From Phycisphaerales bacterium (GTDB lineage Bacteria; Planctomycetota; Phycisphaerae; Phycisphaerales; UBA1924): a stretch of 64,000 nt of DNA. Below the pieces are notes generated by a model. It searched no databases, was not told the origin of the DNA, and was given only the letters and a program-made list of their open reading frames with translations. A program made the translations under genes and the position numbers. The stretch is from positions 56,501 to 120,500 of the forward strand of contig JACMLW010000152.1 of NCBI GenBank assembly GCA_014379385.1, in the 5' to 3' direction. Positions 8,895 to 16,756 of this stretch are shown one piece after another; position 1 is the first letter of the stretch; every line of letters starts with the position of its first letter.

Positions 8895-10670
8895 ATGATT
8901 CTCAGCATTGCCGCGATCGCGATCGTCGGTGTCATCGCGTATGTGTGGTCCGCGCGGGGCTTCTTCTCGGCGCTGATCCACATGGTCTGCACGCTGGCCG
9001 CCGGCGCAATCGCCTTCGGCGTGTGGGAATGGGTGGCGAACCTGATCCTGGCCAAGGGATCGGGCCAGTGGATGGCGGACATGGCGTGGGGGGCGGCGCT
9101 TGCCATCCCGTTCGCCGCGTCCCTCGCGGTGCTCCGCCTGGGGATCGACAAGCTGCTCCCGGCGAACGCCGACCTTGACGGCGCCACGAACCTGATCGGG
9201 GGCGGTCTTTGCGGTCTGGTTTCCGGCACGATCAGCGCTGGGATCCTCATCCTGTCGATCGGCTACCTCAGGCTGCCGACCAACTTCATGGGGTTCCGCC
9301 CCGTCCAGTACGCCAGCTCCGGCTCGCTCGAGCGGCAGGGCGGGCTGCTCTTCCCGGTTGATCGGATCACCGCCGGGCTGTACTCGCACCTCTCCACGAC
9401 CACGCTGAACACCGGCAACCCGCTGGCGGAGTGGCACCCCAACCTGGCCGACGAGGGCCCGCTGCTTCGAACGAACTTCAATGAGGGCGGCTCGCGCCAC
9501 GTCGCGATCCCCGGGGCGTACAAGGTGATGGGGCGCTACACGGTGGGCAAGGCCGCCGGCAAGCTCAACGAGCTCACGGCCGACTCGTTCGACCCGTCTC
9601 GCAAACAGATCGTCACAAGCCTTAGGGGCGAGCCGGTCGATCCAAACTCGTACGTCGAGGGGATCGTGGTGCAGTTCAGCGCCAAGGCGCGTGAGAAGGA
9701 AGGCAAGGTCGTTGTCGGCAACGCGCAGGTTCGACTGATCGTTGAGGACGCCGAGGGAAGCACGTTCCCGGTGCATCCGTTCGCGATGGTCTCGCAGGCC
9801 AGTGGCGACAAGGTCGATTTCGGGCGCTGGCGGTTCGATTCGCCCGACGTTTTCATCGCCTCCGTCGGCGCCTCCGACGCGGCGCTCATGAGCTTTGAGT
9901 TCCTGGTTCCACGCGGCACGACGCCCAAGGCGATCTACGTCAAGGGTGCGCGCGAGGAACTGATCGACCTCAAGCCGTTCCAGGAGTACCCCGACGCCTC
10001 CTCGCGCGACAAGGCCATCAAGTCGCGCACGATGCTCGCGCAGGCCGAACCGGGCGGCGGCACTCTCGATACCTCGCGGGCCGTCAAGGTCGGCGCGGCG
10101 GAGTTCGGCGGCGACGCCGACATCGTGTTCTCCTCGCGCATCCCCGGCGCCACCATCAGTAAGGACAACGTGCTCGGCCTCGAGCTCGACGGCAACAAGG
10201 TCACCAACGGGTCCGCCAAGTTCACCAACACGGACCTCTCACGCAACCGCGGCCTTGATCGCCAGCTCCAGGTGTCGAACTTCGCCGGCAGCGAGGACAC
10301 CGTTATCGTGCAGGTCGATGTCGGTAAGAAGCGGGGTCAGGACGCGACAGCGACCTCCGCCATCGGATTCCTCTCGGACGCCGCGGCGGACATCGACCGA
10401 TCGCAGCGCCCGGCGCTGATCGACGAGAACGGGACACGCTACCCCGCGCTCGGGTACGTCTACAAGGACCAGACCGAGACGCACATCCAGTTCTCTCCCG
10501 GCAACCCCATCGCCAACGTGGATGCGCTCCCCGCGCTCTCGCGCAGCCGACCCGACCAGGAGTTGGCTCTGGTGTTCTCGGTGAGCCAGGGTGTGAAGAT
10601 CAAGTACTTCGCGGTGGGCGACAAGGTCATCGCCGAGTTCTCACCGACGATCGAAGCACAGGGGCGCTGA
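8895..10670 (+). CDS. CvpA-like membrane protein with large soluble domain
   Basis: 591 residues; the ATG at 8895 follows GAGAGGG by about 6 bases. Four hydrophobic helices (about 2-20, 26-48, 60-84, 100-124) with Gly-rich turns resemble the CvpA (colicin V production) membrane module. The remaining 460 residues are soluble-looking, rich in beta-prone segments (GKVVVGNAQVRLIVEDAEG, IVFSSRIPGATISKDNVLG) and without motifs I recognise. Usual CvpA proteins are about 160-200 residues, so the extension is unusual. It lies 106 bases after the degenerate ATPase gene on the same strand, probably in the same transcript, and ends at a strong terminator. Confidence 0.6.
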   Translation: MILSIAAIAIVGVIAYVWSARGFFSALIHMVCTLAAGAIAFGVWEWVANLILAKGSGQWMADMAWGAALAIPFAASLAVLRLGIDKLLPANADLDGATNLIGGGLCGLVSGTISAGILILSIGYLRLPTNFMGFRPVQYASSGSLERQGGLLFPVDRITAGLYSHLSTTTLNTGNPLAEWHPNLADEGPLLRTNFNEGGSRHVAIPGAYKVMGRYTVGKAAGKLNELTADSFDPSRKQIVTSLRGEPVDPNSYVEGIVVQFSAKAREKEGKVVVGNAQVRLIVEDAEGSTFPVHPFAMVSQASGDKVDFGRWRFDSPDVFIASVGASDAALMSFEFLVPRGTTPKAIYVKGAREELIDLKPFQEYPDASSRDKAIKSRTMLAQAEPGGGTLDTSRAVKVGAAEFGGDADIVFSSRIPGATISKDNVLGLELDGNKVTNGSAKFTNTDLSRNRGLDRQLQVSNFAGSEDTVIVQVDVGKKRGQDATATSAIGFLSDAAADIDRSQRPALIDENGTRYPALGYVYKDQTETHIQFSPGNPIANVDALPALSRSRPDQELALVFSVSQGVKIKYFAVGDKVIAEFSPTIEAQGR

Positions 10671-10714
10671 TCCTTCGCGGCTTTCAAGCCAAAGCACGCA
10701 CAACTTCAAGACAT

Positions 10715-10749
10715 AAAGAAACCCCGGGCTCAGCACCCGGGTTTCTTTG
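10715..10749. terminator. Bidirectional terminator between the CvpA-like gene and rplI
   Basis: AAAGAAACCCCGGG and CCCGGGTTTCTTT form a stem around CTCAGCA. T-rich arms on both strands would end transcription of both converging genes. Confidence 0.8.
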
Positions 10750-10809
10750 TCTTTCGGATGATCGAATGCGGCGCCGGTTGACCGGAATCAAGCCGCCGTC
10801 AGCGGACGA

Positions 10810-11475
10810 TTACTTCTTCTTCTTGCCGCCGCCCGCGCTCGAAGCGCCGCCGGTCGAGGCGGGGGAACCCATCTTCTCGCCGCGCCGGAGCTCAGACTTC
10901 TGACGCCCCTCGTCCTCGGTGCCGGATTGGCCGACGGCGGAGGCGTCGGGATCGGTCGCGGCGGGAGCAGAGGCGGCGGCCGCGTAGTCGCGGTTACGGT
11001 CGTCGTCGAGGTCCAGCTCGCGGTCGGGCTTGACAACGAGTTTGATGATGGACTCGAGCTCGGCCTCGAACTTGATGTGGACCTCGTATGTTCCGATGCG
11101 CTTGATAGTTTGTCCGAGGCGGACGTCGCGCGGGCGAACCTCGAAGGCCCTGGCGTTGAGCGCCGTAGAGATCTCGGACTGGGTGACGGCGGCGTAGAGA
11201 ATGCCTTGGTCGTTGCAGGCGTGAACGGTCTCGATCTCCAGGCCGTCCATCTTGTGGATCATTGCCTCGCGGGCGGTGCGGAGCTCGGCGACCTGCTGCT
11301 CGGCCGCGGCTCGCTTGGTGGCGAGCTTCTGGACTAGCTCGTCGCTGGGTGTGGTGGCGAGGTTGCGCGGCAACAGGAAGTTGCGGGCGTAGCCATTACG
11401 GACCTTCACAACGTCGCCGACGATGCCGAGGTTCTCGACGTTCTCGGTGAGCAGGAGTTCGATGTTCTTGGCCAT
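10810..11475 (-). CDS. rplI: 50S ribosomal protein bL9, extended C-terminus
   Basis: 221 residues against about 150 in the family. The N-terminal rRNA-binding domain is clear (ENVENLGIVGDVVKVRNGYA then RNFLLPRNLA), followed by the long helix and the C-domain ending near VVKPDREL. The last 70 residues are an Ala/Ser/Asp-rich, low-complexity tail that ends GGGKKKK. AAAGGA lies 11 bases before the start. It is the last gene of the minus-strand translation cluster, downstream of ssb. Confidence 0.95.
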   Translation of the reverse strand: MAKNIELLLTENVENLGIVGDVVKVRNGYARNFLLPRNLATTPSDELVQKLATKRAAAEQQVAELRTAREAMIHKMDGLEIETVHACNDQGILYAAVTQSEISTALNARAFEVRPRDVRLGQTIKRIGTYEVHIKFEAELESIIKLVVKPDRELDLDDDRNRDYAAAASAPAATDPDASAVGQSGTEDEGRQKSELRRGEKMGSPASTGGASSAGGGKKKK

Positions 11476-11555
11476 AGCGTTCGCTGTCCTTTCGTGATGA
11501 AAGTTGAGGAGCCGGATCGCGACGAAACTGACGGCGCGTCGGCCCCAACGGGGGA

Positions 11556-11602
11556 GAGAAGGGTACAGGGGTCAGGGGACGGGGTACAGTGCTGGTGCAA
11601 AC
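11556..11602. repeat. Simple CCCCTGTACCC-type spacer repeat
   Basis: In the ssb-rplI spacer the minus strand reads CTGTACCCCGTCCCCTGACC then CCTGTACCC. Similar words recur in the spacers before rpsF (12826-12862) and pth (13546-13616). Coding function is not apparent. Confidence 0.5.
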
Positions 11603-11673
11603 TAAAAACCCGGAAAACCCGGATTGGCGGGCTCCCAGCGATTGCTGAAAACGCTCCAATGTCCGCTCTGCAC

Positions 11674-12225
11674 TCAGAACGGGATGTCGTCTTCCTGGAC
11701 GGGCTCGTAGGCGGGCTGGTTGGCAGGCGCGGGTCGGCCGCCGCCGCCCGCTCCACCGCCTCCGCCGTTGCTGTAGCCGCCGGAGCGCTGACCTCGGCCG
11801 CCTCCGCCGGCCGCGCCGCCACCGCCGGAGTAACCGGAACCCTCGTCACCCTCGTTCCCGCCTCCACCCCCGGCCCCACCAGCGCCGGGCTTGGAGTCCA
11901 CGAAGCGGAACTCCTCAACGACGACCTTGAGCTTGGAGCGGTTGGACCCGTCGGTCTTGTCCTTCCAAGTGTCGAGTTTGAGACGGCCCTCGAGGAAGAC
12001 CTTGCGGCCCTTGGAGAGGTACTGGCTCATAATCTCGGCCTGCTTGCCCCAAGCCTCGCAGTCAACGAAGGTGACTTCCTCGTTCTTCTGTCCGTCGGGG
12101 CTCTTCCATTCCCGGTTCACGGCGACGCCGAAGTTGGCGACCGCCGTGTTGTTGGGGGTGTAGCGGAGCTCAAGGTCACGGGTGAGGTTGCCCATGAGGA
12201 TGACTTTGTTGTAGCTGTTAGCCAT
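11674..12225 (-). CDS. ssb: Single-stranded DNA-binding protein
   Basis: 183 residues. The OB-fold (1-110) shows NKVILMGNLTRDLELRYTPN, VANFGVAVNREW and GRKVFLEGRLKLDTW. A Gly-rich linker (about 112-165) leads to the acidic tip EDDIPF, the site where SSB binds partner proteins. It protects single-stranded DNA in replication and repair. It sits between rpsF and rplI, as in many bacteria, but rpsR is missing from this stretch. Confidence 0.96.
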   Translation of the reverse strand: MANSYNKVILMGNLTRDLELRYTPNNTAVANFGVAVNREWKSPDGQKNEEVTFVDCEAWGKQAEIMSQYLSKGRKVFLEGRLKLDTWKDKTDGSNRSKLKVVVEEFRFVDSKPGAGGAGGGGGNEGDEGSGYSGGGGAAGGGGRGQRSGGYSNGGGGGAGGGGRPAPANQPAYEPVQEDDIPF

Positions 12226-12370
12226 ATGCGATCATCCAGTGGTACGTGCGCGAGCGCCATTGCCCGCGCCAAGAGTGAACCCGACCCTCGCAACCCCCAC
12301 CCCTCTTTCAATCCAGTGTAAGGAAGGTGATCGGGAAGTGCAAGCCGTTTTTTTGAGCGGTTTTTGCGGT

Positions 12371-12799
12371 TCAGCCGTTGGCGAGTTCGCCGGCGGGAGC
12401 GGTCACTTCTTCAGGCTTGGCGGGGGCCTTTTCGGAACGGAGGCGAGCTTCGACCTCGAGCTCCTTCTGGGCATCGGCGGCGAGCATCTCGTCCATGGTG
12501 AGGTGGTCAGCGCGGATGATCAGGTGCCGCAGGATCTTCTCGGAGAGGTTGCTGGAGCGCTCGATCTGCGAGAGGTTGCGGGCGTTGCAGGAGAAGTAAA
12601 TAAGGATGTAGACGCCGCGCTTCTGTTTGTTGATCTCGAAGGCGAGTCGGCGCTCGTCCCACTTCTTCATGGCGATGATGGTGGCGCCGGCTTTATCAAG
12701 GATCTCGCGAATGTGCGTGACGGCGCCGCCGAGGTCGGCTGCGACGGCTGGAGAGAGGAGGAACATTGCTTCGTAGTTGAAGATGCGGATGTCTGCCAT
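12371..12799 (-). CDS. rpsF: 30S ribosomal protein bS6
   Basis: 142 residues beginning MADIRIFNYEAMFLLSPAV. KKWDERRLAFEINKQKRGVYIL and LIRADHL are characteristic of bS6, which binds 16S rRNA together with bS18. AAAGGA precedes the start by about 6 bases. The last 25 residues (APAKPEEVTAPAGELANG) are an Ala/Pro tail. It is followed by ssb after 145 bases. Confidence 0.95.
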   Translation of the reverse strand: MADIRIFNYEAMFLLSPAVAADLGGAVTHIREILDKAGATIIAMKKWDERRLAFEINKQKRGVYILIYFSCNARNLSQIERSSNLSEKILRHLIIRADHLTMDEMLAADAQKELEVEARLRSEKAPAKPEEVTAPAGELANG

Positions 12800-12824
12800 G
12801 GTGGTCCTTTCAGGAGCTCGTGGT

Positions 12825-13544
12825 TCAAGGTTCTGGGGTCAGGGAGGGAGGGACAGGCGCCGGCGGCTTGAGCGCTGGGCGACTCGAAGCAACTGGCGAA
12901 GGCGAGGCAGAAGGTGATGAACGGGGAGTAGTGGGGGGAGAAGGGGGGGAGGGCGGTGCATTGAACTTGTTCATCGCGGCGGAGATACCGGAGGTAATAA
13001 AGCACTCGGTGGCGTCGGCGGCGGCGATGAGCGAGGGCTCAAGCAGGGATTCCTGCTCGGTGCTAAAGCGGCCGAGAACCCAGTCGTGCAGGGCCATCGG
13101 CGGGGGAGGCGGATCGATGCCGATACGCAGTCGCGGGTAAGACTGGGTGCCGATGGCGCGCTGGATGTCGGCCAGTCCATTGTGGCCGCCCGCTGAACCG
13201 TCGGCACGGAGGCGGATAGTGCCAAGGGGGAGCGCGGCCTCGTCAACGAGCACGAGCAGGTTCGCCGAGGGCTGGAGCTTATAGAAGTTGAGGGCCTGCA
13301 TGACCGAGTTGCCCGAGCGATTCATAAAGGTGAGGGGTTTGAGGAGAAGACAGCGCTCGGACTTGATTTCCATTTCCCAAAGCACGCCATCGAACCTGGA
13401 CTTGGCGACTGCCCCTCCCCCCCCTCCCCCCGCGCCGCCGGCTCCCCAACGGCGGGCAAGCCGATCCACAGCCACGAAGCCCGCGTTGTGACGCGTCTTC
13501 TCGTACTGGGAACCGGGATTTCCGAGGCCGACGATGAGTTTCAT
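12825..13544 (-). CDS. pth: Peptidyl-tRNA hydrolase
   Basis: 239 residues against about 190 in the family. It releases peptides from prematurely dropped peptidyl-tRNA. Active-site signatures are VGLGNPGSQYEKTRHNAGF (Asn9, Tyr14, His19), LKPLTFMNRSG, VDEAALPLGTIRLR and GSAGGHNGLADI. Two oddities are a poly-Gly insert (GAGGAGGGGGGAV, about 35-47) and a Pro/Ser-rich tail of about 45 residues after NKFNAPP. The tail overlaps a repeat-like spacer, so the real stop may have been lost by drift into it. Confidence 0.94.
   Translation of the reverse strand: MKLIVGLGNPGSQYEKTRHNAGFVAVDRLARRWGAGGAGGGGGGAVAKSRFDGVLWEMEIKSERCLLLKPLTFMNRSGNSVMQALNFYKLQPSANLLVLVDEAALPLGTIRLRADGSAGGHNGLADIQRAIGTQSYPRLRIGIDPPPPPMALHDWVLGRFSTEQESLLEPSLIAAADATECFITSGISAAMNKFNAPPSPPSPPTTPRSSPSASPSPVASSRPALKPPAPVPPSLTPEP
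12826..12862. repeat. Simple CCTGACCCC-type spacer repeat
   Basis: The minus strand before rpsF reads CCTGTCCCTCCCTCCCTGAC followed by CCCAGAACCTTGAACC, the same word family as in the neighbouring spacers. It overlaps the last codons of pth. Confidence 0.35.
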
Positions 13545-13545
13545 G

Positions 13546-13616
13546 GGAAGGGAACAGGGGGACAGTTGACAGGGGCAGCAGGATCCAAAGTTCAGGCTGT
13601 ACCGTGTTCACTGAAC
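13546..13616. repeat. Simple CCCCTGT-type spacer repeat upstream of pth
   Basis: The minus strand reads GCCCCTGTCAACTGTCCCCC followed by TGTTCCCTTCCC, plus CCTGAACTTTGGATCC. It belongs to the same word family as 11556-11602. Confidence 0.45.
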
Positions 13617-13633
13617 CCTGTCCGCTTGAGTGA

Positions 13634-14356
13634 TTACTTCTTCTTGTCGCCACCGCTGCCGCCGGCCTTGCCCTTGTCTCCGGCCTTGGCCTTGTCGCCG
13701 GCCGCGGGTGCGCCTTCCTCGGGCTTCTTGGCGGTGATGACCTCGGGCTGGGCGGCCTCGGCGGCCACGGCGGCTGCTTCGGCGGTGATGACCTCTTCCT
13801 TCTGGATAACGATCTGGGCGAGGATGGCGTGAACGTCGGTGATGAGCTTCATGCCGGAGCCGGGGAGCGTGACGTCGCCGGCGGTGATGGCGTGGCCCAC
13901 ATCGAGATCGGTGATGCTGACCTCGATGGAGTCGGGGAGTTCGGTGACGCGGCACTCGATCTCGATCTCGGTGGTCGGGTGCATCAGGATGGCGCCGGCG
14001 GTCTTGAGTCCCACGGCCTCGCCGACGAGATTGATGTGGACGCGGGTGTGGATGCGCTCGTTGAGGTCAACGCGGGCAAAGTCGGCGTGGACGATGTTGG
14101 TGCCGAGGTAGTCGAACTGGATGTCCTTGAGGAGCACGAGGGTCTGGTCCTCGCCGGCGATCGCCATGGTGAAGACCTTCTCGCCCTTGTGGATGTGGTT
14201 GAGGGTCTCCTTGGCAGGGAGGTTCACGGCGAGGGGGGCCTGGCCGTGGCCGTAGACGACGGCGGGGAGGTGGCCGGCGGCGCGGGCACGCTGGGCGTAG
14301 CGGGAGCCGAGGCGTTCGCGCTTGGAGGCGGACAGAAGGGGGTTCTTCTCGTGCAT
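13634..14356 (-). CDS. rplY: 50S ribosomal protein bL25, CTC/TL5 type
   Basis: 240 residues. The N-terminal 5S rRNA-binding domain includes RERLGSRYAQRARAAGHLPA and VVYGHGQAPLAVNLPAKE. The C-terminal CTC-type beta domain includes DFARVDLNERIHTRVHINLV and VTELPDSIEVSITDLDVGHA. The last 40 residues are an Ala/Gly-rich tail ending GGSGGDKKK, similar in style to the tail of bL9. AAGGAT precedes the start. It lies between prs and pth, a common arrangement. Confidence 0.95.
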   Translation of the reverse strand: MHEKNPLLSASKRERLGSRYAQRARAAGHLPAVVYGHGQAPLAVNLPAKETLNHIHKGEKVFTMAIAGEDQTLVLLKDIQFDYLGTNIVHADFARVDLNERIHTRVHINLVGEAVGLKTAGAILMHPTTEIEIECRVTELPDSIEVSITDLDVGHAITAGDVTLPGSGMKLITDVHAILAQIVIQKEEVITAEAAAVAAEAAQPEVITAKKPEEGAPAAGDKAKAGDKGKAGGSGGDKKK

Positions 14357-14413
14357 GGCGGGATCCTTTCGAGGGGTTCTTCTCGTGCTTTGGTGTTTGT
14401 GCAGGTGTGGTCG

Positions 14414-15397
14414 TTACCGCTTTGCGCCTGCTGTTTTCTGGAACAGGGCGCTGATGGACATGTTGTGGTGGATGCGGTGGATGGCCTGGGCGAGCAGTCG
14501 GCCGACGCACAGCTCGACGAGCTTGGACTGGATGGGGGCAACGCGGTCGCCGATGGGGATGGTGTTAGTCACGACGACGCGAGAGATGGGGCTCTCGGCG
14601 AGGCGCTGGATGGACATTCCGACGAGCACGGGGTGCGTGGCCGCAGCGATCACGTCGCGGGCGCCGTGGTCCATGACGACGCGGGCGGCCTCGCAGACGG
14701 TGCCGGCGGTGGTGATCATGTCGTCGAACATCAGCACGGTTTTGTTCTTCACCGTGCCGATGAGGTTGCCGGTGGTGACGTTGGAGCCGCTGATGCGGCG
14801 CTTGTTGATGATCGCCAGATCGCCGCCCAGGAGGTTGGCGAAGGCCTCCGCCACCTTGACGTTGCCGACGTCCGGGCTGACGAGGCAGAGGTCGCCGAGC
14901 TGCTCGCGGCTGGACTGGAAGTATTCGAAGAACACGGGCGTGGCGGAGAGGTGATCGACGGGGATATCGAAAAAGCCTTGGATCTGGGCCGCGTGGAGGT
15001 CGATCGCGAGCACGCGGTCGGCGCGGGCGGCGGTGATGAGGTTGGCGACGAGCTTGGCGGTGATAGGGACGCGGCCCTCGTCCTTGCGATCCTGGCGCGC
15101 GTAGCCGTAGTAGGGCGTCACGACGGTAACGCGTTTGGCGCTGGCGCGCTTCAGGCAGTCGATGTAAATCAGCAGCTCCATCAGGTTGTCGTTGATGGGG
15201 GAGCAGGTGGAGAGCACGATGTAGCAGTCGCGCCCGCGCACGTCTTCCTCGAGCTTGACGATCAGCTCGCCGTCGGGGAAGGCCTCGGTGCGGGCCTGTC
15301 CGATGGGGAGCTCGAGGGTGTCGCAGATGCGGGCCGCGAGATCGAGGCTGGCGCGCCCGGCGAAGATCTTGAGGCTGTTGGCGTCGCTGCTGCTCAT
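14414..15397 (-). CDS. prs: Ribose-phosphate pyrophosphokinase
   Basis: 327 residues. It makes PRPP from ribose 5-phosphate and ATP for nucleotide, His and Trp synthesis. Visible motifs are EAFPDGELIVKL, the TPYYGYARQDRK ATP-binding region, DLHAAQIQGFFDIPVDHL (133-150) and the PRPP loop DDMITTAGT (225-233). The start overlaps the stop of the upstream uridylyltransferase gene as ATGA, so the two are probably translationally coupled. AAGGGGG precedes the start. Confidence 0.96.
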   Translation of the reverse strand: MSSSDANSLKIFAGRASLDLAARICDTLELPIGQARTEAFPDGELIVKLEEDVRGRDCYIVLSTCSPINDNLMELLIYIDCLKRASAKRVTVVTPYYGYARQDRKDEGRVPITAKLVANLITAARADRVLAIDLHAAQIQGFFDIPVDHLSATPVFFEYFQSSREQLGDLCLVSPDVGNVKVAEAFANLLGGDLAIINKRRISGSNVTTGNLIGTVKNKTVLMFDDMITTAGTVCEAARVVMDHGARDVIAAATHPVLVGMSIQRLAESPISRVVVTNTIPIGDRVAPIQSKLVELCVGRLLAQAIHRIHHNMSISALFQKTAGAKR

Positions 15398-16239
15398 GCG
15401 GCCCCCTTGCCGCCGATGCGAGGCGGCTGTGAATGCAGGCGGGACCGGTAGATCCGGTCCACCTCCGCGAGCTGCTCGGGTGTGTTGATGGAGAGGACGT
15501 CCTCGGGCGAGACGGCGTCGATGAGCTCGACGCGCCGGCCGGAACGGAGGAGTAGGCCTGGGACATCGGTCACGTAGTACTCGCCGCTGCCGGCGTTGGG
15601 AGTGACCTTGAGGAGTGTTGAGAAGAGAGACTGCACATCGAAGCAGTAATAAGAGGGATTGATCTCGCGGATGGCGCGCTGCGCGGGCGTGGCGTCCTTG
15701 TGCTCCACGATAGCGGAGAAGCCTCGGGCGGCGTCGCGCACGATCCGGCCGTAGCCGGCGGGATCGTCGATGACGCTAGTGGCGAGCGTGGCGAGCGAGC
15801 CGGTGGAGCGATGAAGTTCAAGAAGAGCGTTGAGTGTGTGCGAGCGGATGAGCGGGCCATCGCCCGCGAGCACGAACACATCGTGGCCGGGCTCGCGGGC
15901 CTCGCGGAGAAAGTGGTCGCGGGTACACTGCACGGCGTGGCCCGTGCCGAGTTGCTCGGGCTGCATCGCGAACTCAATGCTGGTGCTTCCCCAGTTTCCT
16001 TCGGCCTTGCAGGCGGCGACGGCTTGGCGCACGAGTTCGTGCATGTACCCGACGACGAGCACGATGCGCGAACAGCCGGCGGCGCGGCAGGCATCGATCA
16101 CGGCGCAGACCATGGGGCGGCCGCCGACCTCATGCAGAACCTTGGGGAGGTCGGACTGCATGCGGGTGCCCTTGCCGGCCGCGAGAATGATGGCCGCGGG
16201 TGGGTTTCCACCTGGATGCTGTGCGGTGCTGGGGGTCAT
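15394..16239 (-). CDS. GlmU-like UDP-N-acetylglucosamine uridylyltransferase domain protein
   Basis: 281 residues that cover only the nucleotidyltransferase half of GlmU. Motifs are AAIILAAGKGTRM (15-27), LPKVLHEVGGRPM, QPEQLGTGHAV (93-103), LAGDGPLI with probable metal ligand Asp127, and GYGRIVRD. The left-handed beta-helix acetyltransferase half is absent: the protein stops right after the Rossmann domain. It probably makes UDP-GlcNAc or a similar NDP-sugar; acetylation of glucosamine 1-phosphate would need another enzyme. The ATG at 16239 is chosen because the frame upstream runs through tRNA-Gln. Confidence 0.85.
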   Translation of the reverse strand: MTPSTAQHPGGNPPAAIILAAGKGTRMQSDLPKVLHEVGGRPMVCAVIDACRAAGCSRIVLVVGYMHELVRQAVAACKAEGNWGSTSIEFAMQPEQLGTGHAVQCTRDHFLREAREPGHDVFVLAGDGPLIRSHTLNALLELHRSTGSLATLATSVIDDPAGYGRIVRDAARGFSAIVEHKDATPAQRAIREINPSYYCFDVQSLFSTLLKVTPNAGSGEYYVTDVPGLLLRSGRRVELIDAVSPEDVLSINTPEQLAEVDRIYRSRLHSQPPRIGGKGAA

Positions 16240-16284
16240 ATGGAAGCGTCGAGCGACGACGACTGGACGGAGGGTCTGTGAATC

Positions 16285-16326
16285 ACCGGTCTGGAGACCG
16301 GTGCCACCAGAGACCGGCGCCACCAG
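16285..16326. repeat. Inverted plus tandem repeat between tRNA-Gln and the uridylyltransferase gene
   Basis: ACCGGTCT/AGACCGGT form a perfect 8-base inverted repeat at 16285-16302. GAGACCGGTGCCACCA (16294-16309) is repeated with one change at 16310-16325. It resembles a dispersed intergenic hairpin element. Confidence 0.5.
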
Positions 16327-16334
16327 AGCAGAAG

Positions 16335-16405
16335 CTGGCCGACCAGGATTCGAACCTGGACAAACAGAACCAAAATCTGCTGTGCTACCGTTACACCATC
16401 GGCCA
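16335..16405 (-). tRNA. tRNA-Gln (TTG)
   Basis: A 71-base cloverleaf. Acceptor TGGCCGA pairs with TCGGCCA; the D arm contains GGTGTAACGGTAGC; the anticodon loop is TTTTGGT with anticodon TTG; the T arm is CCAGG TTCGAAT CCTGG. CCA is not encoded. Confidence 0.95.
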
Positions 16406-16756
16406 GTCGTGATCGTCGCGGGTGACGCGGGCTCCTTCGCAAGGGCTTTGAGGGCAAGCCGGACCGGGGGACCACAACCAAGTCGCGGTCCGCGGGTCTT
16501 CGCCGGTGTGGGCGAACATGCGGGGCCGCGGCGTACGGGCCTCCTGCTGAGTTCACACAAGCCAAAGCCTGCGGGCAGGAGGTGTGAAGCTGGACCTTCC
16601 ATCAGCCGCGATGGGAGGGCCCATGGCCGCGCCTCGGCTGAATGACCCCGGTGAAGGGATCCAGCGTCCGTCGCGGCCGGCTCCGGACAAAGGCCGGGAA
16701 GTGTAGAAGGGGCGGGGGGGGAGTCAACGCCGGGGGGATCGCGGATGGTTCGCGGG
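16406..16756. other. Intergenic region with no recognised gene
   Basis: 351 bases between tRNA-Gln and the SWIM gene. Open frames here run antisense through the tRNA or are very short, and show no family motif. No known structural RNA signature was recognised. Confidence 0.4.

Noticed and set aside
13829..15451. 540-residue open frame on the + strand
   Set aside because: Antisense to rplY and prs, both clearly real.
16240..16602. N-terminal extension of the uridylyltransferase
   Set aside because: Runs through tRNA-Gln and the repeat; the family start is at 16239.
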